A DNA stretch of 64,000 nt, from positions 1 through 64,000 of the forward strand of contig CALIAU010000001.1 of NCBI GenBank assembly GCA_938045585.1, given 5' to 3'. A program made the translations under genes and the position numbers. The notes beneath the pieces were generated by a model, which worked only from the letters and a program-made list of their open reading frames with translations, made no database searches and was not told the origin of the DNA. Numbering within the stretch: position 1 is the stretch's first letter; every line of letters starts with the position of its first letter. Positions 8,517 through 17,724 of the stretch are shown one piece after another. Source of the stretch: an uncultured Saprospiraceae bacterium. GTDB taxonomy: Bacteria > Bacteroidota > Bacteroidia > Chitinophagales > Saprospiraceae.

Positions 8517-9974
8517 ATGAGATACAACAGTATTTATGTTTTAAGTTTCCTATTGATAAGTAGCATTTTAGGTGCTCAGACAAATAATGATATTTCTAAA
8601 TTAGTAGCCGCCATGCTTGCTGAGACGCCTTTAGAGGAAGATCTTCAGGAGTTGTGTGATGAGATTGGAGGTAGGGTGACGGGATCAGCTGCGAATGAAC
8701 TATCTGTGGAATGGGGATATCAGAAATTTAAAAAGGCAGGTGTGAAAGTGCGGAAGCAGGCGTTTGAAATGCCTGTGCTTTGGCTGCCAGAAGCTTGCAA
8801 AGGGCGAGTGTCAGGTGCACTTGACTTTGCTCCAGTTATGGTTGCCAAATATCAAACTGCACCAGGATCCTATACTGCTGAACTTATTGACCTTGGGTAT
8901 GGGAAAGAAGAAGATTTTGTCAGCCTTGCAGTTCAAGTTAAAGACAATTTTGTACTTATTGAGACGGATATTTGTTTTGATATTGCTGGTTTATTTGCTG
9001 AATATATCCAAGCAGCTAAAGTAGAAGCACTTGCAGAGAAATATGGTGCTAAGGGTATAGTCTTTATGTCAACACGTCCAAATGGATTGTTGTATCGGTT
9101 TATTACATCCAAAGGAACAAACGTGCCCTTACCGCAATTTGTGATGGCTAGAGAAGATGCCAAAAGAAGTTTGAGAAGTCTACGAAAGGGCCAACGTCTT
9201 TCCTTTGTTGCAAAACTAAAAGCGACAGTTGGTGAGGCCTTTACGTCCGAAAATGTAATCGCTGAAATCCCAGGAACTGAGTTTCCAGATGAGGTCATCG
9301 TTATTGGAGCACATTTAGATTCTTGGGCATTAGGAACGGGAGCAAATGACAATGGTTGTAATGTAAGCATGATGATAGATATTGCACGGCAAATGACGCA
9401 AGCGAATATTAAACCGAAACGCACCATTCGCTTTGCTTTATGGAATGGCGAGGAGCAAGGCTATTTTGGATCACATGCCTACACCCAAGAATATGAAGCA
9501 GATTTAGATAAACACATGATGGCACTGTCAGTAGATATTGGCAGTGGCCCTATCATTGGGTTTTTCACAAATGGTAGAGAAAAGTTAATTCCCATTATGG
9601 ATAGTCTGCTCCAACCTGTAGACACATTGAGTAATTTTTTAAATATCATAAACCCGATTGTAGGAACAGATAATTTTGATTTTATGATGCAGGGTGTTCC
9701 AAACTTAGTCGCAAATCATAAACCTGCATTATATGGGCCAAACTACCATGCAGCTTCAGACACCTATGATAAGGTAGATTTAGTTTCTTTGAAAAAAAAT
9801 TCTGCAATAATTGCAGCTATGGTATTGGGGTATGCAAATAGTGATATTGATTTAAAAAGGCATAATAGAGCCGAGGTGCAGCAAATGATAGAAACCCAAA
9901 ACATAGAATTTTCTATGCGTATGTTTAATGTATGGGATAGCTGGGTGAATAAAACCAGAGGCATAAAAAAATAA
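8517..9974 (+). CDS. Secreted M28 family zinc aminopeptidase
   Basis: From the ATG at 8517 the protein is 485 residues with a signal peptide (RYNSIYVLSFLLISSILGAQ). The frame extends upstream only to a TTG at 8499. The first half contains a PA-like insert. The peptidase domain has the M28 co-catalytic zinc ligands: H266 and D268 in GAHLDSW, D278 in GANDNG, E312/E313 in WNGEEQG, an Asp in SVDIGSG, and H411 in NYHAASDT. The family releases N-terminal amino acids or short peptides outside the cytoplasm. It lies 45 bp after hemB and 3 bp before the amidase gene, so it is probably co-transcribed with the latter. No T9SS tail is seen. Confidence 0.9.
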   Translation: MRYNSIYVLSFLLISSILGAQTNNDISKLVAAMLAETPLEEDLQELCDEIGGRVTGSAANELSVEWGYQKFKKAGVKVRKQAFEMPVLWLPEACKGRVSGALDFAPVMVAKYQTAPGSYTAELIDLGYGKEEDFVSLAVQVKDNFVLIETDICFDIAGLFAEYIQAAKVEALAEKYGAKGIVFMSTRPNGLLYRFITSKGTNVPLPQFVMAREDAKRSLRSLRKGQRLSFVAKLKATVGEAFTSENVIAEIPGTEFPDEVIVIGAHLDSWALGTGANDNGCNVSMMIDIARQMTQANIKPKRTIRFALWNGEEQGYFGSHAYTQEYEADLDKHMMALSVDIGSGPIIGFFTNGREKLIPIMDSLLQPVDTLSNFLNIINPIVGTDNFDFMMQGVPNLVANHKPALYGPNYHAASDTYDKVDLVSLKKNSAIIAAMVLGYANSDIDLKRHNRAEVQQMIETQNIEFSMRMFNVWDSWVNKTRGIKK

Positions 9975-9977
9975 TAT

Positions 9978-11591
9978 ATGAAAAACATTCACTTCCTAAA
10001 AGAAAGTTACCCTATTTGCTTGACTCTGCTTCTATGTCTATTGGTAACTTCCTGCCAAAATAAAAGCAAGACTAATAAAGAAGCCATCCATTCAATTTCA
10101 ATTGACGGGCTAGAACTTGAGGAAATAGATATCCCTAGCCTACAAGAAAAATATAACTCCGGAGAAATAAACGCACAACAAGTTGTAGCCTATTATTTAG
10201 ACAGAATAGAAAAATTAGATAAATCTGGCCCTAGTTTAAATTCCATAATACATGTAAATCCTTACGCAATGGAAAAGGCTCGAGAAGTGGACAAAGAAAG
10301 AAAGGAAGGCATAGATAAGGGGATGATGCATGGGGTGCCAGTCATTGTAAAAGACAATATTGATACTGGGAATATGCCTACAACTGCCGGTTCATTAGCA
10401 CTGGAAGGATCTGTTCCCTTAGAGGATAGTCCAGTAGTAAAAAATCTAAAAGAAGCAGGTGCAATAATCTTAGGGAAGGCAAATCTAAGTGAGTGGGCAA
10501 ACTTTAGAGGCCAAAAATCTACGAGTGGTTGGAGTGGGTTGGGAGGCCTGAGTAAGAACCCGTATGTGTTGATTAAAAATACCTGCGGTTCTAGTGCAGG
10601 TTCTGCTGTCGCAGTAGCTGCTAATCTATGTATGGTTGCTGTCGGTACAGAAACGAATGGTTCCATAGTATGTCCTTCGCAAACAAATTGCCTAATAGGC
10701 ATTAAGCCTTCGTTAAATATTGTCCCAACAAAGGGTGTGATTCCTATTTCCAAAACGCAGGATGTTGTTGGTCCAATGGCAAGAACGGTAATGGATGCTG
10801 CTATTTGCTTAAATGCAATGGTAGAGAAAGAGAATATATCCTCCTATGGAGCAGGCACTTTTCCACGCAGTTATAAGGACTATACTATGTTCTTAACAAA
10901 GAACGGATTTAAAGAAAAACGTATAGGTCTCTGGAAGGGATCTATGGGTTTTGATCCTGCTGTTGATGCACTAATGAAAAAAGCGGTGGAAGCATTGGAA
11001 AATTCAGGTGCGACAATTATTGAATTAGAGCAAGTAACAGAAGATATAGGAAACGCTTCGTTTCAGCTTATGTTATATGAATATAAGGAAGGACTTAATG
11101 CATATTTTGAAAGCCTAGGACCGAATGCAAAAATTAAATCAGTAGAAGAGCTCATTGCATTTAATAAGGAGAATCCAGAAGAATTAAAATATTTTGGTCA
11201 GGAGTATTTAGAAATGGCGCAAGAAAAAGGGGACACGAAGTCTGATGAATACAGACAAGCCAAAATAAAAATGATACAAGGTGTGCGCACAAATGGTATT
11301 GATAAGGTTATGAAAGAACATAAATTACATGCAATTATAGCACCGACTGGAAGTCCTGCTTGGGATACTGATCTTGAAAATGGAGATACTTACAAAGGAG
11401 GAAGCTCCTCTCCAGCAGCGCAAGCAGGCTATCCTAATATTACAGTTCCCTTAGGCTTTGTGGGTGAACTTCCTGTTGGAATTTCCTTTTTTGGTAGAGC
11501 CTACAGTGAACCATTGCTTTTGGAAATTGCATATAACTACGAACAGTTGACCAAGCATAGAAAGCGACCTAAGTATTTAGAAGGAGAGTAG
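9978..11591 (+). CDS. Amidase-signature family lipoprotein
   Basis: This 537-residue protein has a lipoprotein signal (LLLCLLVTSCQNK, lipobox Cys). The amidase-signature domain shows the Ser-cisSer-Lys triad: K125 in VIVKDNIDT, the GSSAGSA loop (204-210), and the nucleophile S229 in GTETNGSIVCPS. The common GGS is replaced by NGS, a variation also known in secreted amidases. It hydrolyses an amide bond in the envelope, with unknown substrate. It begins 3 bp after the M28 peptidase, suggesting joint breakdown of peptides or amides. It is not expected to be the GatA of tRNA amidation because it is exported and has no gatB/gatC neighbours. Confidence 0.9.
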   Translation: MKNIHFLKESYPICLTLLLCLLVTSCQNKSKTNKEAIHSISIDGLELEEIDIPSLQEKYNSGEINAQQVVAYYLDRIEKLDKSGPSLNSIIHVNPYAMEKAREVDKERKEGIDKGMMHGVPVIVKDNIDTGNMPTTAGSLALEGSVPLEDSPVVKNLKEAGAIILGKANLSEWANFRGQKSTSGWSGLGGLSKNPYVLIKNTCGSSAGSAVAVAANLCMVAVGTETNGSIVCPSQTNCLIGIKPSLNIVPTKGVIPISKTQDVVGPMARTVMDAAICLNAMVEKENISSYGAGTFPRSYKDYTMFLTKNGFKEKRIGLWKGSMGFDPAVDALMKKAVEALENSGATIIELEQVTEDIGNASFQLMLYEYKEGLNAYFESLGPNAKIKSVEELIAFNKENPEELKYFGQEYLEMAQEKGDTKSDEYRQAKIKMIQGVRTNGIDKVMKEHKLHAIIAPTGSPAWDTDLENGDTYKGGSSSPAAQAGYPNITVPLGFVGELPVGISFFGRAYSEPLLLEIAYNYEQLTKHRKRPKYLEGE

Positions 11592-11684
11592 TAGGTTTAG
11601 GTTTTGTTATTTTGAAAGTATTGGAATTGAGTCTAAGGTGGTTATGTTTTTAGTTGCTCAGGAAACTATGCCAAGAAATATATA

Positions 11685-12089
11685 CTACTGTATAAAACCA
11701 TCACCCATACTTTGCGTAATCTTATATAACATAAGTTCTTTCATAAGACGCGCTCTTTTCTTTGCTTCCTCAGCTCGTTCGCCTTCGAATAAACTATTTA
11801 CAGTTTTTTCCCATATCGTAATCCATCGCTCAAAATGAGGTTCAGCTAAACGTATCCTTTTATTGAGATGAATATGGGCTAGCATTACATTCCCTTTGTA
11901 GCTTGCTGTACCTAGTAAAACAGATTGCCAAAAACTGTACATAATAGGTAGGTGTTCTTCAAAGGAAAGTGACATGTGTTTGTTGAAGAAATGTCCTATT
12001 AGAGGATCCTGCTTGAGTACAGTGTAGAAGCTGTCTACTAATTCTACAATATCTTTGTTTGTCTGGATGTCTGGTTTTGAAGATTCCAT
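11685..12089 (-). CDS. Group III truncated haemoglobin
   Basis: This 134-residue cytosolic globin has the compact 2-over-2 pattern of group III: FYTVLKQDPLIGHFFNK in helix B/CD, a Trp-bearing segment MYSFWQSVLLG, then HIHLNKRI and HFERWITIWEKTV around helices F-G. Proteins of this group bind haem with very high O2 affinity and are linked to NO or O2 handling. The gene is single, converging with the amidase gene (93 bp apart) and divergent from the M43 protease gene. No NO-responsive regulator is nearby. Confidence 0.88.
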   Translation of the reverse strand: MESSKPDIQTNKDIVELVDSFYTVLKQDPLIGHFFNKHMSLSFEEHLPIMYSFWQSVLLGTASYKGNVMLAHIHLNKRIRLAEPHFERWITIWEKTVNSLFEGERAEEAKKRARLMKELMLYKITQSMGDGFIQ

Positions 12090-12364
12090 AATCTAAAGGA
12101 ACGAATATATTTTTAACTAAACTAAGTATTACAAATGTTACCTATTTCATTTTTAGGTATATACTATTGATACAAAACTAATCCTACACATGCATCCTTC
12201 TATAAGAAGGCTACTCTGTTCTAGAGTTATCATCCACGTGTGTAAACTCTATTTCTCAATTGTGGACTATGAAATTCAGTTTATTTAGAACAGAATTTCA
12301 ATGATTAGAAAATTTGCTTAAGGCTAGGTCAGTAAACAATATTTTTTAATCAAAACAAATTATT

Positions 12365-15300
12365 ATGAGAAATTTTAGTTTAACAAAATTGTCAGCAATG
12401 GTGATTCTGTTCTTATTTATTTGGTCACAGCAGAGTTTAGCACAAAGCCAAGTTTCATCGTCTGATCCTATTGGAAAGATCGAAGACGAACATGTCGGTT
12501 GTGCTATAGATGTGCATGTTCATGAGTTGATGCAAAAAGATCCTGCATTTAAGAAGGCACGTGAGGAGGCCTTACAGTCCTTAAAGAATGGAGATCATAC
12601 CATGCGTTCAGTAACTGATAATGTCGTCCCTGTTGTCTTTCATATTATTCCGCCATGTGAAGGAGAATTTGATTTTACTAAAGAACAATTACAAGAATAT
12701 TTAGACGAGGTAAATGTTGATTTTGCGGGTACAAATAATACTGAGTATAACTGTGCCATTGATCCAGCATTCTGTGGAATTCAGGCAGGAGATATTGGCT
12801 TAGAATTTAAGCTTGCAACAGTGGATCCGAATGGAAATCCTACTGAAGGTATCACAAGAACACATTCCTTTTACTCTTATGATGGGATGAATAATGCTCA
12901 GATCAAAGAACTTATTCAGTGGGACCATACAAAGTATTTGAATATTTGGGTAGTGCAACAAGTTGCTTATGGTAATTTTTCTGCGTTCGCAACATATCCA
13001 TCTTCTGCTGTATATTATCCAACATATGATGGAATAGTTACAGACTTTAGGTATTTGGGAGAAAATAATCCTTACGTAGATAATGGAAGACCAAATACGC
13101 TTACACATGAAATAGGACATTGGTTTGAGTTACATCATACTTGGGGTTATCAGTATGGACCAGGATGGGATGTAAATTGTGATACGGATGATTTAGTAGA
13201 TGATACACCCAATTGTAAAGGGACCACATATTGTCCTAATATTCCTGTTAATAGTTGTAATGATGGAGCAGGGGATTTAGATGATAATCTACATAATTTT
13301 ATGGACTACTCTTGTCAAACCATGTTCACAGAGGGGCAAAAGGATAGAATGTGGAGTTATATAAATGCAGATGTTGGTGGAAGAGGCCAATGTGTTACTA
13401 CTATGATGGATGCCCTTGTTTTCCAAGATAATCATGCTGATGTAGGAGAGGCAAGAATTCAAACTGATAAGTTTGTTTTTACAGAAGAGTTTTTTGACCA
13501 AGGAAATGTGACGCAAACTGCTGAAATAGTTTTAGAAGATTGTGCTGGCTGTTCCTTTGTAAATAATCTTAGTGGAAAATTTACTGTCAATGGTCCTGCT
13601 GTAGTTACTAATGGTATTACTATTACGAAGACAAGCGCAACAACAGCTAATTTGGAGGTCAATCTTAATTTTATGAATCCAGTACAACATGATGCTCTGA
13701 GTGATTTGTTTTTTGATATTCAATTTCAAGCAAGTGCTATCAATGGAATTAACAACGTGAATGAAGTTTTTAATGATGCTTTACTTGCTGGCTTTAAAGT
13801 TGACTTTAATAACCCAGGTACAGGAGTTCTGCATACAGATATAACGGATGGGCAAAATCCCCTTCCGGAAGGAGCACAATATTGGGTTTACATAGGTATT
13901 CCATATGTTTTTCAAGGTATTTACATAGACAATTTTTTTGGATACTACAGGATGCAGCCTGCATATCCAGCAGACATGCCTATAGAAGTGGCTATAGATC
14001 CTGGCACTAGTTTTATCAAGAAGCTAGAGAGTGGAGAAGAAGTAAGTTCTCAGTCCTTTATCCCTATTGGACCGCTTGGTAACTCTGTACTATTTAGTAG
14101 TGACTGGGCAGATAGCGAAGGTTATGTAGGATTGAAAATTCCAGGTCTTTGTGGAGAAGTATTTTATGCTTATATACGTCTTGATTTCCGAAATAATGAA
14201 ATGGAGATAATTTATGCAGTAATCAACCAAGACGAAGGAAATGGACTACCTACTGACTTGCTGCCAGAATGTGTTCCTTATGCTGCGAGTACTGAATTTA
14301 ACTACATTAGCAATGTCGAAATTAATGACTTAGTGAATCAAAGTGGTGACAATGGTGGATACGAGTTCTTCAATAGTCCAACTACTGAACTTCTAGAAGG
14401 GGAGACTTATAATGTTTTATGTGAGGCTCTAAACACACAAACTAATATACCTGCAGGAGAATGGCATGTGTATATAGATTTAAATGGAAATGGTAGTTAT
14501 GTGGATCCTGAAGATTATATATTTTCAAAATTCAATGCTATGTCCATTGATGAAGCAATAGAACTCATTCCTGCAAACACACTGAATGGGCAAAGTGAAA
14601 TTAACACGACCATGATGATAATTTATAGTTGGTATGATTTGAGTATTCATCCATTCTGTGCAGATTATCCATTTCAATATGGAGAGGTGGAAGAGTATAA
14701 TGTAACAATTACCTCTTCGGGAGCATGTACTCCTCCTGAACCATGCATTCCAATGGGCTGTGATCAAGCATATTTATTTATAGATCAAGTCCAACTAAAT
14801 GATATAGATAATACAAGTGGAAATGACGGAGGATATGCTTTTTTTAGTTCTGAAACTACGGACATTGTAGAAGGAACGGATGTTAATGTACAGTGCACGA
14901 ATGGAGGTATTTATGAAAATGATAGCTATAGTAAATGGCACATCTATGTAGACCTGAATGCTGATGGAGATTATCTTGATCCTAGTGAACTAAGATATAT
15001 TGGCTATAATATTAATGATGTAAATGCAAATGTTCCTTTGATACCTACAGGCTATTTGAATGGACAAGCAGAGTTGGCTACAACTATGATGGTAGTCTTG
15101 AGTGTTCATGATATCGTAGATATTTGTCAAGTGATAGCCTATGGTGAGGTAGAAGAGTATCCTATTACAATTGTTGGCAATTGTCCTACACCACATAAAT
15201 CTGATATCACACGATCACTTTGGTGTAATAATAAGATGTTTTTGAAGACGACTGCATACATTGGTGTTTTACATCAATACCGATATCGTAAACAAGGGAC

Positions 15301-16024
15301 TACAACTTGGACAGAAATGAACCCAACTACTGCTGCATCCATTTCAATGGGAATACTACCAGAATGTACTTTATATGATATTCAACTTCGTGTATTTTGT
15401 GATGGTACAAATGATTGGACAGATTGGTCTGGGTCAAGATTCTATAGAACACGTGCCTTACGTGCGACTCCATCGAGTATGACTGCACAAGCGGGCGATT
15501 GGTGGGCATATTTGATTCTTAATAATTACCCAGGGGATAGTAAAATCTTCAGATATAGAGAAGTGGGAGAAGCATGGATTACTAAGCCAGCAACTACCTC
15601 GCATTATGTCTTTTTGGATAATTTATCACCAAATACAAATTACCAATTTCAGGTAAGGAGAAGATGTGGGACAATTGGTTATTATTCCTGTCAATCTGTT
15701 GTACATAACTTTAGTACAACTGCAAGTGGAGCTATGAATATAGGTAATCCACCAACACAGGACTTAGAAGTTGCGCAAAGGAAGCGCATGATGCATGATG
15801 TAAATGTATATCCAAATCCGTTTGCTGGAGATAGGCTTACAGTAGAAATGCCAGATGAAAACATTACGCATCTTAGACTATTAAATCTTAATGGCAAAGT
15901 GGTTCTAGATCAAGACTTTGAAGGGTCTAATTCAGTTGATGTATTTATTGAAAATTTAGACGCAGGAATGTATCTACTACATATAAATGAAAAGATAGTA
16001 AAGCGTATTGTACGCACTAAATAA
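12365..16024 (+). CDS. Secreted M43 (pappalysin-like) metalloprotease with GEVED modules and T9SS sorting tail
   Basis: This 1219-residue exported protein has a signal peptide (FSLTKLSAMVILFLFIWSQQ). The M43 catalytic domain has the zinc motif HEIGHWFELHHTWG (H248, E249, H252, H258) and the downstream Met-turn NFMDYSCQTMF. A beta-rich region follows. Then come two GEVED-type modules of about 150 residues, each ending in YGEVEEY (about 640-790 and 800-940), and a fibronectin-like segment. A T9SS C-terminal domain (VYPNPFAGDRL, GMYLLHINEKIVKRIVRTK) ends the protein. It is expected to be secreted by the type IX system and to cleave proteins at or outside the cell surface. The metzincin glycine is replaced by Glu (HWFELHH). 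The gene is monocistronic, with a strong terminator. Confidence 0.92.
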   Translation: MRNFSLTKLSAMVILFLFIWSQQSLAQSQVSSSDPIGKIEDEHVGCAIDVHVHELMQKDPAFKKAREEALQSLKNGDHTMRSVTDNVVPVVFHIIPPCEGEFDFTKEQLQEYLDEVNVDFAGTNNTEYNCAIDPAFCGIQAGDIGLEFKLATVDPNGNPTEGITRTHSFYSYDGMNNAQIKELIQWDHTKYLNIWVVQQVAYGNFSAFATYPSSAVYYPTYDGIVTDFRYLGENNPYVDNGRPNTLTHEIGHWFELHHTWGYQYGPGWDVNCDTDDLVDDTPNCKGTTYCPNIPVNSCNDGAGDLDDNLHNFMDYSCQTMFTEGQKDRMWSYINADVGGRGQCVTTMMDALVFQDNHADVGEARIQTDKFVFTEEFFDQGNVTQTAEIVLEDCAGCSFVNNLSGKFTVNGPAVVTNGITITKTSATTANLEVNLNFMNPVQHDALSDLFFDIQFQASAINGINNVNEVFNDALLAGFKVDFNNPGTGVLHTDITDGQNPLPEGAQYWVYIGIPYVFQGIYIDNFFGYYRMQPAYPADMPIEVAIDPGTSFIKKLESGEEVSSQSFIPIGPLGNSVLFSSDWADSEGYVGLKIPGLCGEVFYAYIRLDFRNNEMEIIYAVINQDEGNGLPTDLLPECVPYAASTEFNYISNVEINDLVNQSGDNGGYEFFNSPTTELLEGETYNVLCEALNTQTNIPAGEWHVYIDLNGNGSYVDPEDYIFSKFNAMSIDEAIELIPANTLNGQSEINTTMMIIYSWYDLSIHPFCADYPFQYGEVEEYNVTITSSGACTPPEPCIPMGCDQAYLFIDQVQLNDIDNTSGNDGGYAFFSSETTDIVEGTDVNVQCTNGGIYENDSYSKWHIYVDLNADGDYLDPSELRYIGYNINDVNANVPLIPTGYLNGQAELATTMMVVLSVHDIVDICQVIAYGEVEEYPITIVGNCPTPHKSDITRSLWCNNKMFLKTTAYIGVLHQYRYRKQGTTTWTEMNPTTAASISMGILPECTLYDIQLRVFCDGTNDWTDWSGSRFYRTRALRATPSSMTAQAGDWWAYLILNNYPGDSKIFRYREVGEAWITKPATTSHYVFLDNLSPNTNYQFQVRRRCGTIGYYSCQSVVHNFSTTASGAMNIGNPPTQDLEVAQRKRMMHDVNVYPNPFAGDRLTVEMPDENITHLRLLNLNGKVVLDQDFEGSNSVDVFIENLDAGMYLLHINEKIVKRIVRTK

Positions 16025-16051
16025 TTTAAGTCAAGTAAGGGTATTTGAACG

Positions 16052-16079
16052 CAGCCCCAGTGATGGGGCTGTTTTTTTT
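16052..16079 (+). terminator. Rho-independent terminator of the M43 protease gene
   Basis: A perfect 8-bp stem, CAGCCCCA-GTGA-TGGGGCTG (16052-16071), is followed by eight T residues (16072-16079). It lies 28 bp after the stop codon. On the other strand no T run follows, so it works for the plus strand only. Confidence 0.92.
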
Positions 16080-16081
16080 GC

Positions 16082-16555
16082 TCAATTCAGCATTACTATA
16101 GAAATATTGAGTGCTGTTGCAAAACTTACCCATAAGAGATAGGGGTACATCAGTAAGGTCGCTGTTTTGTCTACTTTTCTAAATGCCCGTATTGTCATCA
16201 AAATCATAAACCATAAGACTAGGATGATACCCAAGGCCAGCATAGGTTGTTTTAGACCAAAGAAAACAGGATTCCAAATCAAGTTCATGATGAGCTGCAT
16301 GATAAACAGTCCAACTCCTTTTTTCACCATTTCATTCTCTAAACCAAATCCTTGCACACGCCCCACAGCTATTCCCATCAAAATATAGAGGAATGACCAC
16401 ATGGGTCCAAAAATCCAATTGGGTGGATTCCAGCTAGGTTTATTCAAAGCTGCATACCAGGTCTTAATAGAGTCTTGACCTATGAGACCAGATAATGCAC
16501 CTGCAACTAGGCAAATAATTACCCATATGATTATTGTCTTTGATTTTTTATCCAC
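16082..16555 (-). CDS. tspO: TspO/MBR family protein
   Basis: This 157-residue protein has five hydrophobic helices and the TspO signatures WYAALNKPSWNPPNWIFGP, MNLIWNPVFFG and LWVSFATALNISI. TspO proteins bind porphyrins and sterol-like ligands in a membrane pocket and affect tetrapyrrole homeostasis and stress responses. The gene is the last of a minus-strand trio, 20 bp after a Gfo/Idh/MocA gene. No photolyase or carotenoid gene, a common neighbour of tspO, is present. hemB, 8 kb away, is the only tetrapyrrole gene here. Confidence 0.93.
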   Translation of the reverse strand: MDKKSKTIIIWVIICLVAGALSGLIGQDSIKTWYAALNKPSWNPPNWIFGPMWSFLYILMGIAVGRVQGFGLENEMVKKGVGLFIMQLIMNLIWNPVFFGLKQPMLALGIILVLWFMILMTIRAFRKVDKTATLLMYPYLLWVSFATALNISIVMLN

Positions 16556-16575
16556 TTACTTATTTTTAGGCTATA

Positions 16576-17724
16576 CTATAAGTCAATCCACTTTTGTTCA
16601 CTCTTCCCGCTTTCTATTACTTTGTAGATAAATTTCATACCACGCACGCCATCCTGTATACTTGGGAAATCATTATCTTCTGGTTTGGGGTCTTTCCCTT
16701 GGATACGTGATTGGATACATTTAGCTACATTTTTGTAAATATTGGCAAAGGCTTCTAAGTAACCCTCTGGGTGTCCGGCTGGAATTCTTGTTGCAGCTTT
16801 TGACGCTTCTGATAAATCACCAACGCCAGTTCTTAAAATCTGCATAGGCTTGTCTGCCATTCTTAAGATGAGACTATTCGGTTCCATCTGCGCCCATTCA
16901 ATTCCGCCTGTTTCTCCATACACACGAATGCGTAGGTTATTTTCTTCACCCGCAGAAATTTGACTTGCGTAGAGAATTCCCTTTGCTCCATTATCAAAAC
17001 GTAGCAAGACGTTCCCGTCGTCATCGAGTTCTCTTCCCTCTACTAGTGTACTTATATCTGCACAGAGCTGGGTTATTTTTAAACCTGTTATATACTCAGC
17101 AAGATTTTCTGCATGTGTGCCTATATCTCCCATGGCTCCTGCTATACCCGACTTGCTAGGATCAGTTCGCCATGCTGCTTGTTTTTGATTGGTCGCTTCT
17201 ACTAGGGTAGATAACCAACCCTGTGGATATTCTACAACCACCTTTTTTATTACTCCCAATTCTCCTTTAGAGATTATAGATTTAGCCTCCTTTACCATTG
17301 GGTAGCCCGTATAGTTATGCGTCAAAGCAAATATAAGACCCGTGTCTAAGACCGTTTTTTCAAGATCTTCTGCTTCTACCATATCAAAAGCGAGCGGTTT
17401 ATCGCAGACTACATGGAAGCCATTATCTAGGGCCATTTTAGCTGGGCCGTAATGCACATGATTAGGTGTTACGATAGAAACGAAATCCATACGCTCACTA
17501 GCAGGTAGTGCTTTTTCTTTTAATATCATCTCCTCATAGTTAGCATAGACTCTGCTTTCATCTAGGAAGAAATCTTTTCCAGATAGTTTTGATTTTTCGG
17601 GATCGCTGCTAAAGGCACCACAAACAAGTTCTATTTGACCATCTAAGGCAGCTGCCATTCTGTGCACAGCTCCTATGAAGGCGCCTCTTCCTCCACCGAC
17701 CATGCCCATTCTAATTTTTCTCAT
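16576..17724 (-). CDS. Gfo/Idh/MocA family oxidoreductase
   Basis: This 382-residue cytosolic NAD(P)-dependent dehydrogenase has an N-terminal Rossmann fold with the loop GMVGGGRGAFIGAVHR and the family motif VVCDKPLAFDM (equivalent to EKP). The C-terminal alpha/beta domain has GDIGTHAENLAEYI, which includes the catalytic-region His. Members oxidise or reduce sugars, inositols and related polyols; the substrate cannot be read from the sequence. Its start overlaps the 3' end of the DUF885 gene by 14 bp, so the two are translationally coupled, and tspO follows. Confidence 0.9.
   Translation of the reverse strand: MRKIRMGMVGGGRGAFIGAVHRMAAALDGQIELVCGAFSSDPEKSKLSGKDFFLDESRVYANYEEMILKEKALPASERMDFVSIVTPNHVHYGPAKMALDNGFHVVCDKPLAFDMVEAEDLEKTVLDTGLIFALTHNYTGYPMVKEAKSIISKGELGVIKKVVVEYPQGWLSTLVEATNQKQAAWRTDPSKSGIAGAMGDIGTHAENLAEYITGLKITQLCADISTLVEGRELDDDGNVLLRFDNGAKGILYASQISAGEENNLRIRVYGETGGIEWAQMEPNSLILRMADKPMQILRTGVGDLSEASKAATRIPAGHPEGYLEAFANIYKNVAKCIQSRIQGKDPKPEDNDFPSIQDGVRGMKFIYKVIESGKSEQKWIDL

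Noticed and set aside
8933..9427. Reverse-strand open frame of 164 codons inside the M28 peptidase gene
   Set aside because: It is antisense to a clear M28 domain, has no signal, motif or family features, and is explained by codon bias of the real gene.
10262..10753. Reverse-strand open frame of 163 codons inside the amidase gene
   Set aside because: It covers the conserved amidase signature on the other strand and shows no domain of its own.
9978..11591. GatA subunit of tRNA amidotransferase
   Set aside because: The protein has a lipoprotein signal and lies beside an exported peptidase, with no gatB or gatC nearby, so an envelope amidase is more likely.
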